This document shows, one piece after another, positions 7,343 through 13,667 of a stretch of 13,667 bases of DNA (within the stretch, counting starts at the first letter, position 1; every line of letters starts with the position of its first letter). The position numbers and the translations under genes were made by a program. The DNA comes from SZUA-254 sp031379665 (GTDB taxonomy: Bacteria > Bacteroidota > Ignavibacteria > UBA10030 > SZUA-254), in contig JANNFI010000028.1 in assembly GCA_031379665.1 (NCBI GenBank), positions 1 to 13,667 of the forward strand, written 5' to 3'. The notes beneath the pieces are model-generated. The model saw nothing but the letters and a program-made list of their open reading frames with translations, was not told where the DNA came from and made no database searches.

Positions 7343-7349
7343 TGGTCGC

Positions 7350-7769
7350 TCAGTGGGTTTGATGGAATTTCCGTTCGACCGCCCCGGTGAAGAACTCCGG
7401 CGCGCGGGAGACCTTTCCCGTCTTCGCGTCGATGAAACTGTGGCAGGTGTGTCCGGTGGCGTGGATCTCCCCTTCGCCAGCCGGACGGATCTCGTACTCG
7501 ATCCGTATCCTCGCCTGCGGGACCTCCTTCAGCATCGTGTTGATGACGAGCAGGTCGTCGTACCGCGCGGGTTTCAGGTACTTCGCATACGCCTCGGCCA
7601 CCGGCAGGTAAAACCCCATCGACTCGATGCGCGAGTAGGGTAACCCGATGTCCCGGAGGAGGTCGGACCTCCCCTGTTCGAAGTATTCGAAGAACTTCGC
7701 GTGGTAGACCATATGCATCTGGTCGGTGTCGGCGTAGCGCACGCGGATCTCGGTCCTGGCGAGAATCAC
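7350..7769 (-). CDS. YbgC/FadM-type acyl-CoA thioesterase (hotdog fold)
   Basis: A 139-aa single-domain 4HBT-family thioesterase that hydrolyses acyl-CoA. The signature RVRYADTDQMHMVYHAKFF (9-27) carries the catalytic Asp of the family (D14 or D16; D16 by my alignment) and the VYHA strand; EYFEQGRSDLLR follows. The length equals the family norm from GTG 7769, which sits 5 bp after the accA stop with GGGAG lying inside the accA end. The reading frame stays open further upstream to 8045, but that extension is Pro/Arg/Gly-rich, overlaps accA and resembles no protein. Next to accA it may act in acyl-CoA balance or envelope lipid metabolism; the acyl substrate is unknown. Confidence 0.9.
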   Translation of the reverse strand: MILARTEIRVRYADTDQMHMVYHAKFFEYFEQGRSDLLRDIGLPYSRIESMGFYLPVAEAYAKYLKPARYDDLLVINTMLKEVPQARIRIEYEIRPAGEGEIHATGHTCHSFIDAKTGKVSRAPEFFTGAVERKFHQTH

Positions 7770-7774
7770 CCGGG

Positions 7775-8725
7775 CTACTTCTCCCACTCGCCCATTTTGC
7801 TGAACTTCTCCACCCGCATCTGGATGAGTTTCTGTGGCTTGATCTTGAGGAGTTTCTTCAATTCCGCGAGGAGAACGTCCTTGACGATATCGGCGGCCTG
7901 CGGGGGATTGCGGTGCGCGCCGCCGAGCGGTTCCGGCACGATGCGGTCGATGATCCCCTGGTGGAGGAGGTCCGGTGCAGTCAGCTTCAGGGCTTCGGCC
8001 GCCTGTTCCTTGAACTCCCAGCTCCGCCAGAGGATGCTCGAGCACGATTCAGGCGAGATCACGCTGTACCAGGTGTTCTCCAGCATCAGGATCCTGTCAC
8101 CGATGCCCAGGCCCAGAGCGCCGCCCGATGCCCCCTCGCCGATGATGATGACGATGATCGGGACGGGGAGGCGCGACATCTCGAAGAGGTTTTGGGCGAT
8201 CGCCTGCGCCTGACCGCGTTCCTCGGCCTCGAGGCCCGGGAAGGCGCCGGGGGTGTCGAGCATCGTGATCACGGGCCGCCCGAATTTCGCAGCCAGCTTC
8301 ATCAGCCGGAGCGCCTTGCGGTACCCCTCGGGGTTCGGCATCCCGAAGTTTCGGTACACGTTCGATTTCGTGTCCCTCCCCTTCTGGTGCCCGATGATCA
8401 TCACGGGGTGGTCCCCGATGTGGGCGAAACCGCCAACGATCGCCTTGTCGTCGCTGAAGGCTCTGTCGCCGTGCAGCTCGACGAAGTCGGTGGTCATCAA
8501 CGCGATGTAATCGAGCGTGTAGGGGCGATCGGGGTGCCGGGCAAGCTGGACCTTCTGCCACCGGGTGAGGCTGCTGAAGACGCTTTTTCGGAGGGTCTGG
8601 ATCTTCTCCTCCATCGTGCGAATCTCGTCGGCGATGTCGAGGGAGTCCGCGTACCGGCGCATCTCCTCGACCTTCTGCTCGAGTTCGATGATCGGTTTTT
8701 CGAATTCCAGTACGGTTTTGGCCAT
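7775..8725 (-). CDS. accA: Acetyl-CoA carboxylase carboxyltransferase subunit alpha
   Basis: The 316-aa AccA pairs with AccD to transfer carboxyl from carboxybiotin to acetyl-CoA, giving malonyl-CoA for fatty acid synthesis. An N-terminal helical region (about 8-50) is followed by LARHPDRPY (61-69), DTPGAFPG (157-164), GEGASGGALGLGIGDR (197-212, oxyanion-hole glycines) and ISPESCSSILW (223-233). Length and motif order are normal. The start is ATG 8725, 6 bp after the preceding stop. accD is not in the window. Its place between a glycosyltransferase and a thioesterase in one tight run is unusual. Confidence 0.97.
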   Translation of the reverse strand: MAKTVLEFEKPIIELEQKVEEMRRYADSLDIADEIRTMEEKIQTLRKSVFSSLTRWQKVQLARHPDRPYTLDYIALMTTDFVELHGDRAFSDDKAIVGGFAHIGDHPVMIIGHQKGRDTKSNVYRNFGMPNPEGYRKALRLMKLAAKFGRPVITMLDTPGAFPGLEAEERGQAQAIAQNLFEMSRLPVPIIVIIIGEGASGGALGLGIGDRILMLENTWYSVISPESCSSILWRSWEFKEQAAEALKLTAPDLLHQGIIDRIVPEPLGGAHRNPPQAADIVKDVLLAELKKLLKIKPQKLIQMRVEKFSKMGEWEK

Positions 8726-8731
8726 CGCCTG

Positions 8732-10735
8732 CTATGATTTCCCGGGGCGGAATGACTTCGCGAGGATCTCGAGGTCGAGCAGCACCGACTGGTTCTTTGC
8801 GTAGTAGACGTCGTAGCGCTCGCGATCGTCGGCGCCAATGTCGATCTTCCCGTTCAGGTCGGCCAGGCTTGTGAGCCCCGGTTTCCCGAGGTAGGCGGGC
8901 TTTCCGCCGGCGTCAGGGTGGGCGTCGCCAGGACCCCCGGTCGGCCCTACCAGGCTCATCTCGCCGGAGAGGACCCGCGGCAAGCGGTCGAGCCGCCGGG
9001 CGAGGATCGTCTTCGGGTGAACGTTTTCGGTCCGGTAGAAAGGATAGACCGTGGCATACAGCAGCGACCCCGCGACGAGATCGATGAGCCGCTTGAAGAA
9101 CCTGCTGGAGAGCTGGTGAAGCCGGTATTCGATCTGGACGAACGGCAGGTCGTTCAGGCGGTCGATGTGGGTCTTCCCGATGATGACTTCAAGGCTCGTC
9201 GGCACCAGTCGGAAGTTTACCGAACGGCTTCCCGTCCTCGCGATGACGGACAGAATATCCTTGTACGACAGCGCGTCCGTCGAAAATATCACTTCTGAGA
9301 CCTTTTCCTGCTGGATGATTTTTCCAATATTGTCAATACTTCCGAGAATTTCAACCCCGTCCACCTTCTCACCGATACGCCGGCTCGTGGCGTCGATGAA
9401 ACCGACGACGTCGTAACCACCCTGCGGGTTGGCGCGGAGTTTCCTGGCCACCGCTCTCCCGGCGTCGTCCGGCCCGACGACGAGCGAGAGCCGACCGAAA
9501 GGGCTCCCCTTCCGGAAGGACGCTGACCGGAAGAGCGTATACGCTGCCATCCTCCAACCGGTCAGGAGGAAAACGTTCAGCGCGCCCGAGATCAGGACCA
9601 CCATCCTGCTGAAGGCGTAATCCCTGAAGAAAAACGTAATCGCGGAGAGGAGGACGTACCCCGTGATTACCGCGCCAGCGATGACCGGGAGCGAATATTT
9701 CCTCTTCCCGTACGCGCCCATCGAGTGCATCACGGCCGCGACCACCATCCACGGCACCAGGAGCGTGATCGGGTACGCGTAAGCGGGAAACCTGAAGACT
9801 TCACCGAACCAGAGGTACTCCGCCGCGAGCCATGCCGCGGCCATCATCGCGAGGTCGACCACCGTCGCGCGCAACGGGCGTGCGACCTTCACCAGGAACG
9901 CGATCCATTGCCGCACGTTGATGCCGGCCCGGAGGATCAGCCCGTTCAAGGCGCTGCGGCCGTGGTGCTTGTCGACGAAGATGCGCATCGCGCGGTAGAA
10001 CGTGCGGACTTCGTCAATGTCGCTCCGGCGGACGCTCTCCCCCTTGTAATGGATGATGCGGGTCTCACTGACGTAGTACACCTTCCACCCCGCCTGCTTG
10101 ATCTTGAAGCACCAATCGAGGTCCTCCCCGTACATGAAATACTCCTCGTCGAGGCCGCCAACCTGTTCGTAGACCTCGCGCCGCAGCGCCATAAACGAAC
10201 CGCTGATGGCGTCCACCTCGTAGGTGGCGCCGGGGTCGAGGTACCCGAGGTTGTAGCGCCCGAAGATTCTCGAGCGTGGATACAGCGAGCTCAGGCCGGA
10301 GATCTTCGTGAAGGCGACCCAGGGTGTCGGGAAACTCCTCCGGCAGGCCGGCTGGAGCGTCCCGTCGGGGTTCAGGATGGTGCATCCCGCGAGCCCCGCG
10401 TCGGGGTGGGCGTCGAGGAAACGGACGATGACCTGGAATGTGTCCTCCTGGACGACGGTGTCGGGGTTGAGTAGGATGAAGTGGCGGCCCTTCGCGCGTC
10501 GCAGGGCGATGTTGTTGGCCGCCGCGAAACCGACGTTCCGTTCGCCGGCGATCACTTCGACGGCGGGAAATTTCTTCCGGACCATCTCGACGCTCCCGTC
10601 GTCGGAGGCGTTGTCCACGACGATCACCTCGCCCCGCAATCCTGCCGGGCCCCGGAGCGCCTGCTGGACGGAGGTGAGCGCGTTCTCCAGGAAATCGCGG
10701 ACGTTGTAATTGACGATGATGACCGTGAGGTCCAT
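8732..10735 (-). CDS. GT2 glycosyltransferase fused to membrane Rossmann-like region and degenerate sugar-transferase domain
   Basis: A 667-aa fusion. Residues 1-260 are a GT2 (WbbL/rhamnosyltransferase-like) domain with TVIIVNYN (4-11), DNASDDGS (41-48), NPD (90-92) and YGEDLDW (202-208), apparently active. Four hydrophobic segments follow (about 291-309, 323-340, 349-369, 377-400), then a Rossmann-like region (about 416-520, VVGPDDAGRAVARKL), the usual front half of polyprenyl-phosphate sugar transferases. The last domain (544-667) keeps the membrane helix, GEMSLVGP, KPGLTSLADLNGK and ERYDVYYAKN, but the core between Y567 and the LDRLPR motif is about 45 residues shorter than in the intact enzyme at 13134-13667. 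The catalytic Asp-Glu reads Asp-Arg (583-584) and GPRP reads GPTG. It is probably inactive as a phosphosugar transferase. The start is ATG 10735 (GAGG nine bases upstream); the open frame up to 10984 overlaps the previous gene and looks noncoding. Confidence 0.88.
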   Translation of the reverse strand: MDLTVIIVNYNVRDFLENALTSVQQALRGPAGLRGEVIVVDNASDDGSVEMVRKKFPAVEVIAGERNVGFAAANNIALRRAKGRHFILLNPDTVVQEDTFQVIVRFLDAHPDAGLAGCTILNPDGTLQPACRRSFPTPWVAFTKISGLSSLYPRSRIFGRYNLGYLDPGATYEVDAISGSFMALRREVYEQVGGLDEEYFMYGEDLDWCFKIKQAGWKVYYVSETRIIHYKGESVRRSDIDEVRTFYRAMRIFVDKHHGRSALNGLILRAGINVRQWIAFLVKVARPLRATVVDLAMMAAAWLAAEYLWFGEVFRFPAYAYPITLLVPWMVVAAVMHSMGAYGKRKYSLPVIAGAVITGYVLLSAITFFFRDYAFSRMVVLISGALNVFLLTGWRMAAYTLFRSASFRKGSPFGRLSLVVGPDDAGRAVARKLRANPQGGYDVVGFIDATSRRIGEKVDGVEILGSIDNIGKIIQQEKVSEVIFSTDALSYKDILSVIARTGSRSVNFRLVPTSLEVIIGKTHIDRLNDLPFVQIEYRLHQLSSRFFKRLIDLVAGSLLYATVYPFYRTENVHPKTILARRLDRLPRVLSGEMSLVGPTGGPGDAHPDAGGKPAYLGKPGLTSLADLNGKIDIGADDRERYDVYYAKNQSVLLDLEILAKSFRPGKS

Positions 10736-10746
10736 TGACAGACGCC

Positions 10747-11463
10747 TCAGAGGATCCCGAAGATCTTCCGGAATTTCAGTTTCCAGACCATGAAGACCGC
10801 CTCGTAGACGATTTTCCTGGACATTTTGGACAGGCCGGAGGCGCGGTCGACGAAGATGATCGGGTGTTCGGTCAACCTGAAGCCCTTGGAATACGCCTTG
10901 AAGTTCATCTCGATCTGGAACGCGTATCCGTTCGAGTGGACCCGGTCGAGGTCGATCGATTCGAGCACCCTTCGCCGGAAGCACTTGAAGCCGCCGGTGG
11001 CGTCTTTGATCGGCATCCCCGTGATCACCCGCGTGTAGACGTTCGCCGCGTAGCTCAGCAGGAGACGCCGGATCGGCCAGTTCACGACCCGTACGCCGTT
11101 GGTGTAGCGCGAGCCGATCACGAGGTCGAACTCCTTCGCCTTTTCGAGGAACCTCGGGACCTCCTCGGGGTTGTGCGAAAAATCGGCGTCCATCTCGAAG
11201 ATGAAATCGTATCCCTCCTTGATGGCGTAGCGGAAGCCGTCGACGTAGGCGGTGCCGAGCCCCATCTTGCCGGGCCGTTTCAGGATGTGAATGCGTTTCT
11301 CACGCTCCATCATCCGCTCGACGATCGCGGCCGTGCCGTCGGGGGAGCTGTCGTCCACGATCAGCATCTCAATCGACGGGCCCTGGGCCAGGACCTGGCC
11401 GATGAATTTTTCGATGTTGTCCGCCTCGTTGTAGGTCGGCGTCACGACAAGCGTCTTTTCCAT
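10747..11463 (-). CDS. DPM1-like GT2 glycosyltransferase (polyprenol monophosphomannose synthase family)
   Basis: A 238-aa single-domain GT2 enzyme. TPTYNEADNIEKF (8-20), DDSSPDGT (37-44), MDADFSHNP (91-99, metal-binding DAD), GSRYTNG (117-123), TGGFKCFRR (156-164) and FVDRASGLSKM (204-214) are the signature of DPM1-type enzymes, which move a hexose from a nucleotide sugar to polyprenyl phosphate. There is no C-terminal membrane domain, so it is the cytosolic type associating with the membrane. The donor sugar (GDP-mannose, UDP-glucose or other) cannot be told from sequence. It starts 18 bp after the Wzi stop without a clear Shine-Dalgarno sequence and lies 11 bp before the fusion gene. Confidence 0.93.
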   Translation of the reverse strand: MEKTLVVTPTYNEADNIEKFIGQVLAQGPSIEMLIVDDSSPDGTAAIVERMMEREKRIHILKRPGKMGLGTAYVDGFRYAIKEGYDFIFEMDADFSHNPEEVPRFLEKAKEFDLVIGSRYTNGVRVVNWPIRRLLLSYAANVYTRVITGMPIKDATGGFKCFRRRVLESIDLDRVHSNGYAFQIEMNFKAYSKGFRLTEHPIIFVDRASGLSKMSRKIVYEAVFMVWKLKFRKIFGIL

Positions 11464-11481
11464 TGGGTCAGTCGTTTGGTT

Positions 11482-13134
11482 TCAAAATTCCAGCATCGCC
11501 CGCAGGCCGAAGAAATGGTCGACCGCGGTGCCGCCGGGCGATGACTGCCAGCGGTATTCGTAGGCGCCCGAGAACACGAGTTCGTTGACCGGCTCGTACC
11601 AGGCGCGCAGTTCAATGTACTTCGTTTCGATCAGGTCGCCCGCGAGGAAATCGGCCGTGTCCCCGTCGCCGTCCCGGTGGCCGACGAGTCTATCGCCCCC
11701 CGCGTTGAAGACGACCGCGCCGTCCTCGACGACGTTTGCGCCGTGCCGGTTCGACCTGACGCCGATCGATCCCCTGAACGACGCCCACGGCCTCGCCACG
11801 ATCCGCGCGAGCCATTCGTCGGAGTTCGGCTGGAGGTTGTGCCCCAGCCCGAACTCGCCGCTGGTGAAGGCGTTCCCCGTGATGCGGTGGGAGTAGACGT
11901 ACGGTTCGATTCGGGCGTATTCAGCGTGGAGGTCGATGTCGTCGATGCCGGCGACATTCGAGAGGTACCCACCCCCTTGCCACGCAAACTGGTTTCCCCA
12001 CCATCCGGTGCCCATCTTCGAAAAATCGACGTCGTCGACGAGCAACCCGCCGAAGAGTTTATAGCCGGCGAACGGAAAGAGTTCGAGGTCGAAGCCCAGC
12101 ATCGTGTTATCGCGGTCACCGAGGGAATGCTCCGCGGATTTAAGAAAGATCAGCGGGTTGAGGTACGCGAGCTCCGGCGAGGTCCGGTCGTAGACCACCG
12201 CCTCGAAGAATGCGACGTTCAGCAGCCCGAACAACGCGAGGTCCAGCCGGTGGATTGCGACGTATTTGTTGACCTGCCACGATGGGTCGTCTGGGGCGAG
12301 GCCCTCGTACCAGGCCGGCTCCATTATAAGCGACCCGTGAATGAACGCGTAGCGGACGCAGCCGTAGCTCGCATCGAGCTTCACCAGATCCATCGCCGGG
12401 GCGTTGTCGCTGAGAAAGAGACGGTCGGAGTACCCGGTCCCGAGCTTCAGGAACTCCCGGCCCAGCTCGAGGTTGAACCAGGAGAGGTCGGCCCGGAGAT
12501 ACGCCTCCGCGAAATCGAAGTAGGGGGAGTTCAACTCGTTGAACTTGACGCTGGTGCGCAGGCGAGGGTCGGACAACGCGAACTCCCGGTCGCCGTAAAG
12601 CGTGCCGTTGGTGACCTGCGCAAAATACCCGAGCCGTCCCTTGATCGTGCCCCGGGCGCGGAATCCGTGGGTCTCGAAATACGACCCGGCCGCGTCCCAG
12701 GAATCGCCATCGCCCATCCTCGCCTCGAGCGATCCGAGGAATTCGAGGTAGAGCGTCGCGGATGAATCGCTGTAATGGTAGAGGTACTTTTCGCGTTCGG
12801 AGAAAAAATCTCCGACTGGTTCGCCGTCGAAAATGCCGAGCGCCTTCTCCCCGGCCGCATCGAGCTCGCGAGCGAACTCGATGTTGAACTTGTCGAGGTA
12901 GCCGGCCTCGGCTCCGGAGAGTTCCGCGCGTTTCTCTTCCGCCTTGCGAAGCAGTTCGGCGACGGAGCCGCGCGACATCGGTATCACCGTGAGGTTCGCG
13001 AGCGGCAGGATGCCTCGCACGCCGAGGCGGTCGATGAACTCGTAGACCTGATTCGAGACCGGCACGTTCTCGACCTGCGCGGTGGATGATGCGGTTGCGA
13101 AAAGGATCGCGGCGACCACGAGGCGACGTGTCAT
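11482..13134 (-). CDS. Wzi-family capsule assembly outer-membrane protein
   Basis: A 550-aa protein with a signal peptide (1-19, ending SSTA before QVENVP) and a C-terminal Phe after alternating hydrophobic residues (GLRAMLEF), as in outer-membrane beta-barrels. The region around 205-275 (WFNLELGREFLKLGTG, LFLSDNAPAMD) matches the capsule assembly protein Wzi family (PF14052); in E. coli Wzi is an outer-membrane lectin that anchors capsule. The helical stretch at about 55-100 is a periplasmic segment preceding the barrel. Its ATG overlaps the sugar-transferase stop by one base (TGATG), tying it to the polysaccharide operon. Substrate and exact role here are inferred. Confidence 0.87.
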   Translation of the reverse strand: MTRRLVVAAILFATASSTAQVENVPVSNQVYEFIDRLGVRGILPLANLTVIPMSRGSVAELLRKAEEKRAELSGAEAGYLDKFNIEFARELDAAGEKALGIFDGEPVGDFFSEREKYLYHYSDSSATLYLEFLGSLEARMGDGDSWDAAGSYFETHGFRARGTIKGRLGYFAQVTNGTLYGDREFALSDPRLRTSVKFNELNSPYFDFAEAYLRADLSWFNLELGREFLKLGTGYSDRLFLSDNAPAMDLVKLDASYGCVRYAFIHGSLIMEPAWYEGLAPDDPSWQVNKYVAIHRLDLALFGLLNVAFFEAVVYDRTSPELAYLNPLIFLKSAEHSLGDRDNTMLGFDLELFPFAGYKLFGGLLVDDVDFSKMGTGWWGNQFAWQGGGYLSNVAGIDDIDLHAEYARIEPYVYSHRITGNAFTSGEFGLGHNLQPNSDEWLARIVARPWASFRGSIGVRSNRHGANVVEDGAVVFNAGGDRLVGHRDGDGDTADFLAGDLIETKYIELRAWYEPVNELVFSGAYEYRWQSSPGGTAVDHFFGLRAMLEF

Positions 13135-13667
13135 CAGTGCCCCTTTCCCATCAGGACGACGGCGATCGTATTCAAAAATATCTTGAAATCCATCCTCAGT
13201 GACATGTTCTCTATATAATAGAGGTCGTATTCGACTTTTTTGCGGACGTCGTCGACGCTTTCGTCATACTTGTGTTTGACCTGAGCCCAGCCGGTGATGC
13301 CGGGCCGCACCTTGAGCCTCCTCTTATAGAGCGGTATCTCCTTCGAGAGCTGTTCTACGAAGAACGGGCGTTCGGGCCGCGGTCCGATGAGGCTCATATC
13401 GCCGTCGAGGACGTTGATGAACTGGGGAACCTCGTCGATCCTCGCCCGGCGCAGAAGCTTGCCGACGCGTGTGGCGCGGGGGTCCGCCTTGTTGGCCCAG
13501 ACAGGCCCTGAGGATTTTTCAGCCTCCACGTCCATCGATCGGTACTTGATGACCTTGAAAAGCTTCTCGTCCTTCCCCACCCGGTCCTGCGTGTAGAAGA
13601 CCGGTCCCTTCGAATCGAGCTTGATGGCGATCGCGACCGCGAGCCAGACCGGCGACCCGACCGAGAG
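13134..13667 (-). CDS. Polyprenyl-phosphate sugar-phosphate transferase (N-terminus beyond window)
   Basis: 177 codons plus stop are visible and the frame continues off the right edge; the visible part is the catalytic C-terminal domain. It would attach the first sugar-phosphate to the undecaprenyl-phosphate carrier. Motifs in order: DSKGPVFYTQDRVGKD, KVIKYRSM, ADPRATRVGKLLRRARIDEVPQ (holding the catalytic Asp-Glu), GDMSLIGPRPERP, VRPGITGWAQV and YDLYYIEN. The window opens at the end of the membrane-hook helix. A GTG at 13580 lies inside the conserved domain and is not a credible start. The missing N-terminal part may carry a four-helix WbaP/WcaJ-like region or only a short helix. It is complete where the fusion's copy is degenerate. 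Confidence 0.94.
   Translation of the reverse strand, partial: LSVGSPVWLAVAIAIKLDSKGPVFYTQDRVGKDEKLFKVIKYRSMDVEAEKSSGPVWANKADPRATRVGKLLRRARIDEVPQFINVLDGDMSLIGPRPERPFFVEQLSKEIPLYKRRLKVRPGITGWAQVKHKYDESVDDVRKKVEYDLYYIENMSLRMDFKIFLNTIAVVLMGKGH

Noticed and set aside
7770..8045. N-terminal extension of the thioesterase into accA
   Set aside because: The added 92 residues are low-complexity and antisense-frame-like; the hotdog domain is complete from GTG 7769.
8996..9110. Frameshift or sequencing error behind the missing sugar-transferase core
   Set aside because: The reading frame stays open and conserved motifs on both sides are in the same frame, so a simple frameshift does not explain it; a clean in-frame deletion or assembly deletion remains possible.
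10736..10984. N-terminal extension of the GT2 fusion to an upstream ATG
   Set aside because: The added 83 residues are Arg/Pro/Asp-rich, overlap the DPM1-like gene, and precede the true GT2 start MDLTVIIVNYN.
1..13667. CRISPR array, tRNA, rRNA, insertion sequence or phage genes
   Set aside because: The only repeat array is coding with a 222-bp period and no spacers; no tRNA-like cloverleaf, transposase or phage motif was recognised on either strand.

Overview
The window comes from a GC-rich bacterial genome. I place it in the FCB group (Ignavibacteria/Chlorobi/Bacteroidota-like) with moderate confidence. The reasons are a long secreted protein with near-identical divergent InlB-type repeats, a Wzi-family outer-membrane barrel, a DUF1385-prfA pair, and several genes with no clear Shine-Dalgarno sequence. 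No rRNA, tRNA, CRISPR, transposase or phage gene was seen. One gene (tadA) is on the + strand; all others are on the - strand.

Layout. (1) Bases 1-1692 (-): 5' part of a secreted repeat protein that runs off the left edge, with three 222-bp tandem repeats at 1-636. (2) 1693-2107: an AT-rich, gene-free divergent intergenic region. (3) 2108-2572 (+): tadA, convergent with prfA across a short gap holding a GC hairpin. (4) 2625-4728 (-): DUF1385 membrane protein and prfA, overlapping by 8 bp, preceded by a 100-bp AT-rich promoter-like gap. (5) 4829-13667 (-): a compact run of nine genes with gaps of 18 bp or less or 1-bp overlaps. In transcription order these are a polyprenyl-phosphate sugar-phosphate transferase (partial, runs off the right edge), a Wzi-family outer-membrane protein, a DPM1-like GT2 glycosyltransferase, a GT2 fused to a degenerate sugar-transferase module, accA, a YbgC-type thioesterase, a 55-aa Trm112-family zinc protein, nadC and a Wzx-like flippase.

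How the genes fit together. Sugar transferase, glycosyltransferases, flippase and Wzi-like barrel make up a recognisable part of a lipid-linked surface polysaccharide pathway: priming on the lipid carrier, extension, translocation and outer-membrane handling. Embedded among them are housekeeping genes for malonyl-CoA synthesis (accA), acyl-CoA hydrolysis and NAD synthesis (nadC). They are so tightly spaced that co-transcription is likely.

The most unusual gene is the 667-aa fusion at 8732-10735. It joins an apparently intact GT2 domain to a four-helix membrane/Rossmann-like region and a C-terminal sugar-transferase domain that has lost about 45 residues and its catalytic Glu, while an intact sugar transferase sits four genes upstream at the right edge. 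I saw no evidence of a wholly new multi-gene system; this fusion and the repeat protein are the best candidates for follow-up.
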